From Lachnotalea glycerini (lineage in GTDB: Bacteria; Bacillota; Clostridia; Lachnospirales; Lachnospiraceae), in assembly GCF_003201285.1 (NCBI RefSeq), contig NZ_QICS01000001.1, positions 830,678 to 894,677 on the forward strand: a stretch of 64,000 nt of DNA, read 5' to 3'. Positions 1-8,251 of the stretch are shown here, one piece after another (the first letter of the stretch is position 1; each line of letters opens with the position of its first letter). A program made the translations under genes and the position numbers. The notes beneath the pieces were generated by a model. That model searched no databases, was not told the DNA's origin, and saw nothing but the letters and a program-made list of their open reading frames with translations.

Positions 1-96
1 GTCATTTACAGTATCAACCAGATACTTATTCTCTGTCATAATCTGACTTAACGTATCTGCCAGCCTTATTTCGTCTTCTACTATTAGTACTTTCAA
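1..96 (-). CDS. Response regulator, N-terminal fragment (cut by window edge)
   Basis: Only the first 32 codons lie in the window. They read (M)KVLIVEDEIRLADTLSQ..., the first beta strand and acidic pocket (VEDE) of a receiver domain, so this is the start of a two-component response regulator, probably OmpR-like. The start is TTG at 94-96, preceded by a strong GGGAGGAG ribosome binding site at about 106-113, which decides the start despite the rare codon. Output domain and cognate kinase lie outside the window. Family assignment rests on a short stretch but the VEDE pattern and the spacing are typical. Confidence 0.75.
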   Translation of the reverse strand, partial: MKVLIVEDEIRLADTLSQIMTENKYLVDTVND

Positions 97-215
97 TTTT
101 TCGTTCTCCTCCCAGCAAATTAATGGCTATGCATGCATATAGATTGCCCCTCATCTGAATAAATTATATATTATTAAACTTAAAATAGTCTGAAAACGCA
201 TAAATTGACATAATT

Positions 216-1130
216 TTACAACTCTGTTTTTATGTTATTACTTTTTATATTCACATCTAACTGTTTAAATGGTATCATAATATCATTTTTATCAAAAGTA
301 AGTTTAATATTTTCAATAATACGCCATCTGGCCGGCCAGTAATCCTCTGTTTTAACCCACATGCGACCTCCTATTATAACTGAACTTTCAGCTAAATCTG
401 ATACATAAACATTTAAATCCCTCTCTTCAATTCTTGCCGAATCCTGCAAAAGCATATCTTCTATGATTTTCTTGGCTTTCTTCAAATCACTTTCATAGCT
501 GATACCTACAACAATATCCAATCTTCTAACATCCTCATTCGTTACATTTGTGATTGAACTATTAATGACATTTCCATTCGGCATTGCAATCATTTTATTG
601 TCAGCTGTCAATACCTTGGTATAGAAAACATCAATATTGGTTACCGTACCTTCATTTCCAGTACTTTGTTCAATAATGTAATCTCCTATTTTGAAAGGCT
701 TTAATATTAGTAATAAAATACCTCCTGCGAAATTAGACAGGCTTCCCTGTAACGCTAGTCCAATCGCAATACCTGCCGATCCCAATAACGCAACCATCGA
801 GGTATTATCTAGTCCAAAGCGTTTTCCTATAATTAAAAACAATACAATATAAAGTAAAATTCTTAATAAAGAGTGTATAAACTTAATAGCCCCTTCCTCT
901 GCGCCTATCTTTATACAAGACTTATCTACCAGCCTTAGAATTAAATCAATAATTTTTGTACCAATAAAATAAATGATAATAGACAAAACAACATTAATTG
1001 CAAAGTTGGCAATATCCGGCAGCCAGCCTTTAAAGTATTCAATAATTTTGTTAGGTTGATTTACAATCTGATCTTGTAAATCCTTTATTTCAGCTATGGT
1101 ATCCTCTGAATTCTTTACTGTTAATAGCAT
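216..1130 (-). CDS. mscS: Small-conductance mechanosensitive channel, MscS family
   Basis: Predicted inner-membrane channel that opens under membrane tension and releases solutes during hypo-osmotic shock. About 304 residues: N-terminal amphipathic stretch, three hydrophobic segments, and the Ala/Gly-rich pore helix with the family pattern AGIAIGLALQGSLSNFAGG followed by LKPFKIGDYI, then the cytoplasmic beta and alpha/beta domain. This is the usual size for the YggB/MscS class. The start was placed at the ATG at 1128-1130, two bases after the stop of the upstream glgB-like gene, with GGAG located inside the end of that gene; a TTG 12 bases further upstream is in frame but has no better RBS. 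It is probably co-transcribed with the glgB-like gene. Confidence 0.9.
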   Translation of the reverse strand: MLLTVKNSEDTIAEIKDLQDQIVNQPNKIIEYFKGWLPDIANFAINVVLSIIIYFIGTKIIDLILRLVDKSCIKIGAEEGAIKFIHSLLRILLYIVLFLIIGKRFGLDNTSMVALLGSAGIAIGLALQGSLSNFAGGILLLILKPFKIGDYIIEQSTGNEGTVTNIDVFYTKVLTADNKMIAMPNGNVINSSITNVTNEDVRRLDIVVGISYESDLKKAKKIIEDMLLQDSARIEERDLNVYVSDLAESSVIIGGRMWVKTEDYWPARWRIIENIKLTFDKNDIMIPFKQLDVNIKSNNIKTEL

Positions 1131-1132
1131 CG

Positions 1133-3535
1133 TTATCTCCAATCAGTTTCATCAATTTTTTTAATTGAATTTGTTTGTATCTGCGCTTCCTCCACCTGTT
1201 TTGCAGCCAGAATGGATTTCTCAAGCTCTCGTTTTTCATCCGCTAATATGACTTGTGCCGCAAGCCTGTCTTTCAAATTACTCTTTGTTTTGTTGCTTCT
1301 TTTTGTATTTTTTTTATTAGACATCTTATGCTTATCCAAAAAGAATTTTAATATCGTTATTCCTAGCGGAGGTACTGTCACCTTTATAGAATGATCTCTG
1401 CCGTCGCATTCTTCAAGTCTTGATTGCTTCATTCTCCTATTAATATGATTTTCCCCTCCGTATTCTAAACAATCACTTGAGAAAATCTCTTTATATTTTC
1501 CTTGAAACGGAACTCCTATTTTATAATTTTCTTGTAATACTGGAACAAAATTGCAAATCACAATAAGAGTATCCTCTTGCATTTTGGTATTTCTGGTAAA
1601 CACTACAATATTTTCATTCGCTGATATATTATTGATCCAATCAAAGCCTTCGGTTTTATAATCCAGTTCGTATAAAGCTGGTTCGTTTCTGTAAATATGA
1701 TTTAAAGCTTTTACATAATTTTTAAAGGTGATATGTTGCTTTTCTTCTAAGATACTCCACTCTATGCTGCTTTGCTCTGACCATTCTGTATATTGACCGA
1801 TATCCTGCCCCATAAACAAAAGCTTCTTGCCAGGATGTGTATACATAAATCCATAAACCGCCCGCAGATTAGCAAACTGTTTTTCTTTATTTCCGGGCAT
1901 CTTATTAATCATAGAACCTTTCCCATGCACCACTTCATCATGCGAAAATGCTAAAATAAACTTTTCGCTATAAGCATAAATCATACTTAATGTCAGCTCC
2001 CCATAATGAGATGAACGAACATATGGGTCATTTCTCATATATCCTAAAAAGTCATTCAGCCAGCCTGTATTCCATTTATAGTCAAGGCCTAATCCATTTT
2101 TCTTTGTATCTGCTGTTACCATTGGCCAAGCTGAAGATTCTTTTGCAATCAAAATGGCTCCATTCGCATTTACTTTAAAAACTTCACTTAACTGCTTTAA
2201 AAATTCGATGGCATCTAAATTCTCATTTCCACCATATATATTGGGTAACCATTCACCAGGATTCTTTCCATAATCAAGATAAAGCATAGAAGCAGCTTCC
2301 TCGATTCGAATACCATCCGCATGGTACATCTCAACCCAATAAACAGCATTTGCAATTAGGAAATTACGAACCTGAGGTCTAGCATAATTGTAAATCAAGA
2401 TATCGAAACGCGGATGAGAGCCCTGTCTTGGATCTAAATGCTCATATAGGCATGTACCATCGAAATTTGCCAGACCAAAACTATCTTTCGGAAAATAAGC
2501 AGGTACCCAATCTAATATCACTCCGATTCCTCTTTCATGCATATAATTCATGAAAAACATAAAATCTGTCGGACTGCCGTAACGACTGGTTGGCGCATAG
2601 TAACCCGTTATCTGATATCCCCAGTAAGCATCACTTGGATGTTCCATAACCGGCATCAACTCTATATGTGTGTATCCCATTTCCAATACATATTCTGCAA
2701 TCATAGCAGCCAGTTCTTTATAATTATAAAATTCTCTTTTGTCCTCTGGTCTTCGCCACGAACCTAAATGCACTTCGTAAATTGACAATGGTTGATTATC
2801 CAGTTTTTGCTTGTTTCGATTTGATATCCACTCTTCATCTTTCCAATCAAAACATTCCAAATCAGCTACAACAGATGCCGTATCCGGTCTAAGCTGTGCT
2901 TCATTTGCATAGGGATCTGCCTTTAATTCAAGCATTCCACCTTTAAATTTAATTTCAAATTTGTACAAATCACCTATTTTAACTCCTGGTATAAAAAGTT
3001 CAAATATTCCAGACTCCCATAATCGTCTCATCTGATGGCATCTGCCATCCCAATGGTTAAAGTTACCTACTACACTTACTCTTAATGCAGATGGTGCCCA
3101 TACAGCAAAATGTACTCCATCAATTCCCTTTATTACCATCCTGTGAGCTCCAAGCTTTTCGTACATTTTATAATGAAGCCCACAATTGAATTTCATAGCT
3201 TCCTTTTGCGTTATCTGAGGTTCGAAGCTATATGCATCATGTACTTCATATGTTTGTCCATCTTTATCTTCTACTATATAGATATAACTGGGTATTGTCT
3301 TACTTGGTAAGAGTACCGCAAAAAAGCCCTCTTCATCTTGCATTTCCATAAGATATAAACTACCGGAATTAATAATTCTCACTGTAACTTGCTTTGCATT
3401 TGGAAAAAATGTCTGAATTAAAACACCCTGTTCTATTATATGTGGTCCTAATATAGCGTGTGGATTATCTTCTTCTGAATATACTATTCCATCAATAGCT
3501 GCCCAGTCCATTAAATCATATATTTTAGCACTCAT
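1133..3535 (-). CDS. GlgB-like protein (GH13 branching-enzyme fold) with replaced catalytic residues
   Basis: About 800 residues with the architecture of bacterial 1,4-alpha-glucan branching enzyme: CBM48-type N-terminal modules, a GH13 barrel (GYTHIELMPVMEHPSDAYWG, SHDEVVHGKGS) and a C-terminal beta domain. Numbering runs a constant seven residues ahead of E. coli GlgB, which lets the active site be read directly: Asp405 (nucleophile) is Glu412 (RIEEAASML), Glu458 (acid/base) is Lys465 (LIAKESSAWP), His340 is Tyr347 (DWVPAYFPKD); Arg410, His532 and Asp533 are kept. The fold is intact with no frameshift, so it is not an obvious pseudogene, but normal branching activity is unlikely. A Lys/Glu-rich tail of about 65 residues follows the catalytic fold. 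A regulatory or glycogen-binding role is an inference. It lies upstream of mscS with no other glycogen gene nearby. Confidence 0.85.
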   Translation of the reverse strand: MSAKIYDLMDWAAIDGIVYSEEDNPHAILGPHIIEQGVLIQTFFPNAKQVTVRIINSGSLYLMEMQDEEGFFAVLLPSKTIPSYIYIVEDKDGQTYEVHDAYSFEPQITQKEAMKFNCGLHYKMYEKLGAHRMVIKGIDGVHFAVWAPSALRVSVVGNFNHWDGRCHQMRRLWESGIFELFIPGVKIGDLYKFEIKFKGGMLELKADPYANEAQLRPDTASVVADLECFDWKDEEWISNRNKQKLDNQPLSIYEVHLGSWRRPEDKREFYNYKELAAMIAEYVLEMGYTHIELMPVMEHPSDAYWGYQITGYYAPTSRYGSPTDFMFFMNYMHERGIGVILDWVPAYFPKDSFGLANFDGTCLYEHLDPRQGSHPRFDILIYNYARPQVRNFLIANAVYWVEMYHADGIRIEEAASMLYLDYGKNPGEWLPNIYGGNENLDAIEFLKQLSEVFKVNANGAILIAKESSAWPMVTADTKKNGLGLDYKWNTGWLNDFLGYMRNDPYVRSSHYGELTLSMIYAYSEKFILAFSHDEVVHGKGSMINKMPGNKEKQFANLRAVYGFMYTHPGKKLLFMGQDIGQYTEWSEQSSIEWSILEEKQHITFKNYVKALNHIYRNEPALYELDYKTEGFDWINNISANENIVVFTRNTKMQEDTLIVICNFVPVLQENYKIGVPFQGKYKEIFSSDCLEYGGENHINRRMKQSRLEECDGRDHSIKVTVPPLGITILKFFLDKHKMSNKKNTKRSNKTKSNLKDRLAAQVILADEKRELEKSILAAKQVEEAQIQTNSIKKIDETDWR

Positions 3536-3729
3536 ATTAATCCCTCCTAACGCATTTCATTATAAATATATTTCTATCTTAACATTTTTAAGTCTCAAAA
3601 ACAATAAAGCCCACTTAAGATTTATCAACGTTATCTGACATAAACACCCAAGAATAGTTCATACTTTTTTAAAAAAGATAGGTTAAACATACATTGATTA
3701 AGTAACTAGTTTCAAAAGTACATTGGTCA

Positions 3730-3760
3730 AAAATAGAGACCACAATGTGCTCTCTATTTT
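3730..3760 (-). terminator. Stem-loop terminator downstream of the DUF1015 gene
   Basis: A 10-bp perfect stem, AAAATAGAGA (3730-3739) with TCTCTATTTT (3751-3760), and a small CAC/GTG inner pairing. On the minus strand the stem ends in a run of five T. It sits between the DUF1015 gene and the glgB-like gene and would separate the two transcription units. Confidence 0.55.
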
Positions 3761-3807
3761 CATTCCTTTTATAAAACCGTTCTGCTTCTTCTTATTTTAC
3801 TCTGCTG

Positions 3808-5046
3808 CTAATCTAATGTATGTATAAACAACCCACTTCTAAGTTTAGGTTCAAACCAAGTAGATTTAGGTGGCATAAGCCTGTGATCGTCTGCCACATG
3901 AAATAGTTCTGCAATGGAAGTCGGATACATAGAAAATGCCACTTTCATATCGGTTGAAGCTCTTTTTTCCAATTCGGATAATCCCCTGATGCCACCTATA
4001 AAATCTATTCTTTTATCAATTCTTGGATCCTCAATCTTTAATATAGGGTCCAATAAATAATTTTGTAATAGTGACACATCAAGTCCTTCTACAGCATCAT
4101 CAGAAAGAATGTTTCCCTTTGCTGTAAGCTTATACCATTCCTGATCAAGATACATTCCAAAGGTAGCTTTCTGGCTTGGAGAAAACGGTTGTCTGCCTAA
4201 ATTTTCAACTTCAAAAAAAACTTTCAGCTTTTCCATAAACTCAATTTTGGTATACCCATTTAAATCCATTACGACACGATTATATGGCATTATCATTAAT
4301 TGATCATCAGGAAACAAAACTGACAGGAAGAAATTAAATTCCTCTTCGCCTGTATAATTTGGATTTTGTTGTCTTCTTTGAAGACCAACCTTAACTGCGG
4401 ATGCTGCTCTATGATGGCCATCCGCTATATAAATGCTGTCAATTGTGCGAAAGGCATCTGCAATCTTTTCGACACTTTTCGCATCACTTATTTTCCACAC
4501 AGCATGACTTACCTTGTCGCTTGATGTGAATTGATACAATGGCTCTTCCTGTTTTTTTACCTTCACAATCTCATTAATGATTTGATTCGAACGATAAGCC
4601 AAAAAGATTGGTCCGGTTTGAGCATTACACCGATCTACATGCTTAATACGGTCAATTTCTTTTTCTTCCCTCGTATTTTCATGCTTTTTAATCATGTTGT
4701 TTTGATAGTCATCAATTGAGGCACATGCTACAATTCCAGTCTGAGAGCGTTGATTCATGATCAATTCATACACATAATAACTATTTTCGTCATCACGAAT
4801 AAAAGAGCCTTTCTCAATCATCTCCCATAACATATCATGTGCTTTTTCATATACTCTGTCATCATAGGTATTCACTCTGTCCTCAAATTGAGTTTCCGCT
4901 CTGTCAATTTTTAAAAAAGACATTGGTTCCTTTTTTACTTCCTCTAAAGCCTCTGCTCTATTATATACATCATATGGTAAAGCAGCAATTTTATCTGCTA
5001 ATTCTTTTTTTGGTCTAACACACCTAAATGCTTTTACTGTCGCCAT
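3808..5046 (-). CDS. DUF1015 family protein
   Basis: A 412-residue soluble protein of the DUF1015 family, recognised by its N-terminal pattern (FRCVRPKKELADKIAALPYD) and the central ADGHHRAASA motif, which resembles a metal- or nucleotide-binding loop. The biochemical role is not established to my knowledge. It starts 19 bases after the M18 aminopeptidase gene and is probably co-transcribed with it; the serA-serC operon lies a little further upstream on the same strand. DUF1015 genes are often seen near serine biosynthesis genes in Firmicutes, as remembered rather than checked. No signal peptide or membrane segment is visible. A terminator follows at 3730-3760. Confidence 0.85.
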   Translation of the reverse strand: MATVKAFRCVRPKKELADKIAALPYDVYNRAEALEEVKKEPMSFLKIDRAETQFEDRVNTYDDRVYEKAHDMLWEMIEKGSFIRDDENSYYVYELIMNQRSQTGIVACASIDDYQNNMIKKHENTREEKEIDRIKHVDRCNAQTGPIFLAYRSNQIINEIVKVKKQEEPLYQFTSSDKVSHAVWKISDAKSVEKIADAFRTIDSIYIADGHHRAASAVKVGLQRRQQNPNYTGEEEFNFFLSVLFPDDQLMIMPYNRVVMDLNGYTKIEFMEKLKVFFEVENLGRQPFSPSQKATFGMYLDQEWYKLTAKGNILSDDAVEGLDVSLLQNYLLDPILKIEDPRIDKRIDFIGGIRGLSELEKRASTDMKVAFSMYPTSIAELFHVADDHRLMPPKSTWFEPKLRSGLFIHTLD

Positions 5047-5065
5047 TTTTTCCTCCTAAATTTTA

Positions 5066-6445
5066 TTATGCTTCTCTTAAAAATGCAAGATATCCTTTTT
5101 TTGCTTCGTAAATATCTGCCTTGCTTGCAATTTCCCAAGGTGCATGCATATTATGCAGTGCAATGCCGCTGTCAATCACTTCCATATTGTAGTTTGCTAA
5201 AATATACGCTATGGTACCGCCGCCGCCTTGATCTACCTTACCAAGCTCTGCCGTTTGATAAACAACTTTGTTTTTATCGCATATATTTCTTAATTGTGCC
5301 ATATACTCTGCATTTGCATCATTGGAATTATATTTGCCTCGGGAACCGGTGTATTTATTAAAGACCAATCCCTTGCCAAAATACGCAGAATTATTCTTCT
5401 CCATTGCCGATGGATAATTGGGATCAAAGGCTGCTGAGACATCTGAGGAAAGCATCTTAGAATTTTTAAACGCTCTTCGAAAAAGTATTTCTGAGTATTC
5501 TCCTGTGCAATTGATTATTTCAGCTACTGCATTTTCAAAAAATTTGGAATGCATTCCGGTAGCACCAACGCTTCCAATCTCTTCCTTATCAACCAATAAA
5601 CATACACAGGTCTTTTGGCTTTCTTCTAATTCAAGTAATGCCTTGTATGACGGGTAGGCACATATTCTATCATCATGACCATATCCCATAATCATACTTC
5701 TGTCGATTCCATAGTCTCTAGCACGTCCTGCCGGTACTGCTTCTATTTCTGCTGAAACAAAATCCTCTTCTTCAAAATCATACTTATCCTTTAGCAATTT
5801 AAGAATATTTGCTTTCACAGCATCTTTCTCTTCGTCTTGAAGCGGAATACTACCAATTAATATATTAAGATTTTCTCCCTCAATTACCTTACTGGCTTTC
5901 TTGTCCATCTGTTCTCCTGATAAATGAACCAATAAGTCTGATATTCCAACAACCGGATCTGTTTCCACCTCTCCAATGACAATATCAATCTTCGTACCAT
6001 CCTTTTTTATAACTACACCATGTAATGCAAGCGGTAAAGTTACCCACTGATACTTTTTAATACCGCCGTAATAATGCGTATCAAACATCGCTAATTGAGT
6101 ATCTTCATAAAGTGGATTCTGCTTTAAATCAAGGCGTGGTGAATCAATATGAGCGCCTAAAATGTTCATTCCTTTTTCAATTGATTCCTTGCCAATTAAA
6201 AATAATGCCACGGCTTTATCCATATTATTAACGTAAACTTTATCACCTGCCTCTAAAACACCTTCATTAAGAATGACCTGATTTAGATCACGAAAGCCTG
6301 CTTTTTTTGCTTCCTTGATAACTCTTTGTACACATTCTCTCTCTGTCTTACAATCAGAAATAAACTCCTTATAGCCTTCACTGAATTCAAATACTTCCTT
6401 AAACTGTGTTTCATCATAAAATTCCCATGCTGTTTTCTTTTTCAT
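5066..6445 (-). CDS. M18 family aminopeptidase (zinc)
   Basis: Cytoplasmic dinuclear zinc aminopeptidase of family M18 (aspartyl aminopeptidase/aminopeptidase I-like), releasing N-terminal residues from peptides. About 459 residues. Visible metal-site motifs are LGAHIDSPRLDLK (His and Asp ligands), DKEEIGSVGATG (catalytic Glu and Glu ligand), and the C-terminal GIALHNMHAPWE with the last His ligand; the conserved stretch near VDQGGGGTIAYILA is also present. The start at 6445 (MKKKTAWEF) has GGAG seven bases upstream; an in-frame upstream ATG adding 16 residues lacks an RBS. It leads an operon with the DUF1015 gene, behind a promoter candidate at 6545-6573. Confidence 0.9.
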   Translation of the reverse strand: MKKKTAWEFYDETQFKEVFEFSEGYKEFISDCKTERECVQRVIKEAKKAGFRDLNQVILNEGVLEAGDKVYVNNMDKAVALFLIGKESIEKGMNILGAHIDSPRLDLKQNPLYEDTQLAMFDTHYYGGIKKYQWVTLPLALHGVVIKKDGTKIDIVIGEVETDPVVGISDLLVHLSGEQMDKKASKVIEGENLNILIGSIPLQDEEKDAVKANILKLLKDKYDFEEEDFVSAEIEAVPAGRARDYGIDRSMIMGYGHDDRICAYPSYKALLELEESQKTCVCLLVDKEEIGSVGATGMHSKFFENAVAEIINCTGEYSEILFRRAFKNSKMLSSDVSAAFDPNYPSAMEKNNSAYFGKGLVFNKYTGSRGKYNSNDANAEYMAQLRNICDKNKVVYQTAELGKVDQGGGGTIAYILANYNMEVIDSGIALHNMHAPWEIASKADIYEAKKGYLAFLREA

Positions 6446-6544
6446 TATAAATCTCCATTCTAACCTTTTGATAGTCAAAGCAAATATTTGCAATCTACTT
6501 TGCTACTTGCTCATAAGCTTATCATCTGTAATAATATTACTACT

Positions 6545-6573
6545 ATTGTACTTATTTTAAATAAATTAATCAA
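6545..6573 (-). promoter_or_regulatory. SigA-type promoter for the M18 aminopeptidase operon
   Basis: Read on the minus strand: TTGATT (6568-6573), 17-base spacer, TACAAT (6545-6550), about 100 bases upstream of the aminopeptidase start. Good fit to the vegetative consensus. Confidence 0.5.
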
Positions 6574-6603
6574 GAACCTTATATACATTCTAATAAACGT
6601 AAT

Positions 6604-6822
6604 TTAGCACGAAAAGTCTTTGTTTTCTTTTTCTTTCTCAAGCATTTCCTGCAAAGCCTCATCACTTTCCTCAATCCAAATATCCTCTTCATCAGCATTT
6701 AGTCCCAAGTATTCTCTTAGTGTACAAGTCTCATCGCTGTGATTCCATTTGCTTGTATATCTGTGGATTTCATCAAATTCAATTTCTCCTGCCAGATACC
6801 GCTCTTTAAAATTTTTATCCAT
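6604..6822 (-). CDS. Small conserved-looking acidic protein of unknown function (72 aa)
   Basis: A 72-residue acidic protein, not recognised as any characterised family. It has an excellent ribosome binding site (AGAGGAGAG just before ATG), a middle stretch LREYLGLNADEEDIWIEE and a charged C-terminal helix rich in Glu and Lys. Similar short proteins with the LREYLGL...EEE..W pattern occur in clostridial genomes as far as I recall, but no function is attached. It stands alone, with its own upstream region and more than 100 bases before the aminopeptidase start. Confidence 0.65.
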   Translation of the reverse strand: MDKNFKERYLAGEIEFDEIHRYTSKWNHSDETCTLREYLGLNADEEDIWIEESDEALQEMLEKEKENKDFSC

Positions 6823-6931
6823 CTTCTCTCTCCTCTTGTAATAATACTTTTAATCATTATTACCATTATAACATATTTTTGTGCAAAAATAAGTAAATCA
6901 ATTATGACTCAAATAAACTATCCTCTCATAC

Positions 6932-6953
6932 GTTACCACAACAAGGTCTTTCC
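6932..6953. repeat. Partial copy of a dispersed intergenic repeat
   Basis: The 22 bases GTTACCACAACAAGGTCTTT plus CC are repeated exactly at 56560-56581 and in degenerate form at 24673-24691. Only the end of the element seems present here. Confidence 0.5.
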
Positions 6954-6961
6954 CATGAAAT

Positions 6962-7007
6962 ATAGAAAATAGCTATGTACAATTCATATTCTTTGTACAT
7001 AGCTATT
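6962..7007 (-). terminator. Terminator after serA
   Basis: A perfect 15-bp stem, AATAGCTATGTACAA (6968-6982) with TTGTACATAGCTATT (6993-7007), 10-base loop, followed on the minus strand by TTTCTATATTT. It lies 32 bases after the serA stop. Confidence 0.7.
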
Positions 7008-7038
7008 CTTTAAGAATTAAGAGTATCCTTCTATAAAA

Positions 7039-8202
7039 CTATTTTATTACCCTGATTTTTAAAACACCACTTATAGATGCCAATTCCTTTATCACATCTG
7101 CATTAACCTGTGATTCCGTATCAATAATTGTGTAAGCGTAATCACCTTTACTCTTGTTTATCATATCAGAAATATTTAAATTAAACTGAGCTAGTTTACT
7201 TGTATATTGTCCAATCATATTTGGTATATTCTTATGATTGATACAGATACGCCCTGCATTTTCACAAATTCCCATATCACAAGCCGGATAGTTGACAGAG
7301 TTTTTAATATTACCGTTTTCCAGATAATCTCTTACCTCTTTTACCGCCATAATTGCACAATTATCTTCTGATTCTTCAGTTGAAGCTCCCAGATGAGGGA
7401 TTACAATAACTCCATCTGCTCCTGCTGTTGTTGGATTTGGAAAATCAACTACATACTTCTTTATTTTACCATCAGCAACGCCTTGAATCACAGCTTCTTC
7501 ATCAACCAATAAATCTCTTGCAAAATTTAAAATGACTACACTCTCTTTCATCATGGAAATGGCAGCCTCATTTATCATTTTCTTGGTAGCATCCATTAGT
7601 GGTACATGTATAGTAATAAAATCACATTCCTTATATATTTCTTCAGCTGTTTTACTGTGCTTAATACCTCTTGACAAATTCCATGCGGCATCGACAGAAA
7701 CATATGGATCATATCCATAAACCTCCATACCAAGATGCGTTGCAGCATTGGCTACTAACACTCCAATGGCACCAAGTCCAATAACACCAAGCTTCTTTCC
7801 TCTGATTTCACTTCCTGCAAAATTATTCTTTGTTTTCTCTGCTAATTTAGCAATATCCGGATTACCCTTTTGTGTACTAACCCAATTGACACCACCAATA
7901 ACATCACGAGAAGCCAAAAGCATTCCGGCTATCACAAGTTCCTTTACTCCATTTGCATTTGCTCCGGGCGTATTAAATACTACAATTCCTTTTTCGGCAC
8001 ATTTCTCCAAAGGGATATTATTAACGCCTGCCCCTGCTCTGGCAATTGCATGCAGGCTATTTGGAAAATCCAAATCATGCATTGCTGCACTTCTCACTAA
8101 TACAGCATCAGCATCCTGCAAATTTTCTACTTTTTGATACTCTTCTGTAAATGATTCCAGTCCTATATTTGCAATAGGATTTAAACAATTATATTTAAAC
8201 AT
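7039..8202 (-). CDS. serA: D-3-phosphoglycerate dehydrogenase
   Basis: Catalyses the NAD-dependent oxidation of 3-phosphoglycerate to 3-phosphohydroxypyruvate, the first step of serine synthesis. 387 residues: substrate domain, Rossmann domain with GVIGLGAIGVLVANAA, the D-2-hydroxyacid dehydrogenase region ending in PHLGASTEESE (His of the catalytic relay), and a short C-terminal ACT-like domain (YAYTIIDTESQVNADVIKEL). It is the short form, lacking the intervening domain of the long B. subtilis enzyme. It follows serC by about 50 bases in a two-gene operon ended by the hairpin at 6962-7007. Serine feedback through the ACT domain is plausible but not shown. Confidence 0.95.
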   Translation of the reverse strand: MFKYNCLNPIANIGLESFTEEYQKVENLQDADAVLVRSAAMHDLDFPNSLHAIARAGAGVNNIPLEKCAEKGIVVFNTPGANANGVKELVIAGMLLASRDVIGGVNWVSTQKGNPDIAKLAEKTKNNFAGSEIRGKKLGVIGLGAIGVLVANAATHLGMEVYGYDPYVSVDAAWNLSRGIKHSKTAEEIYKECDFITIHVPLMDATKKMINEAAISMMKESVVILNFARDLLVDEEAVIQGVADGKIKKYVVDFPNPTTAGADGVIVIPHLGASTEESEDNCAIMAVKEVRDYLENGNIKNSVNYPACDMGICENAGRICINHKNIPNMIGQYTSKLAQFNLNISDMINKSKGDYAYTIIDTESQVNADVIKELASISGVLKIRVIK

Positions 8203-8251
8203 TATGCATATCCTCCATTGAAATAAAGCATTAACTATGTAATCTCTTTAA

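Noticed and set aside
7748-8137. A 129-codon plus-strand reading frame opposite serA
   Set aside because: It lies wholly antisense to a clear serA, has no ribosome binding site and a composition expected of a shadow frame.
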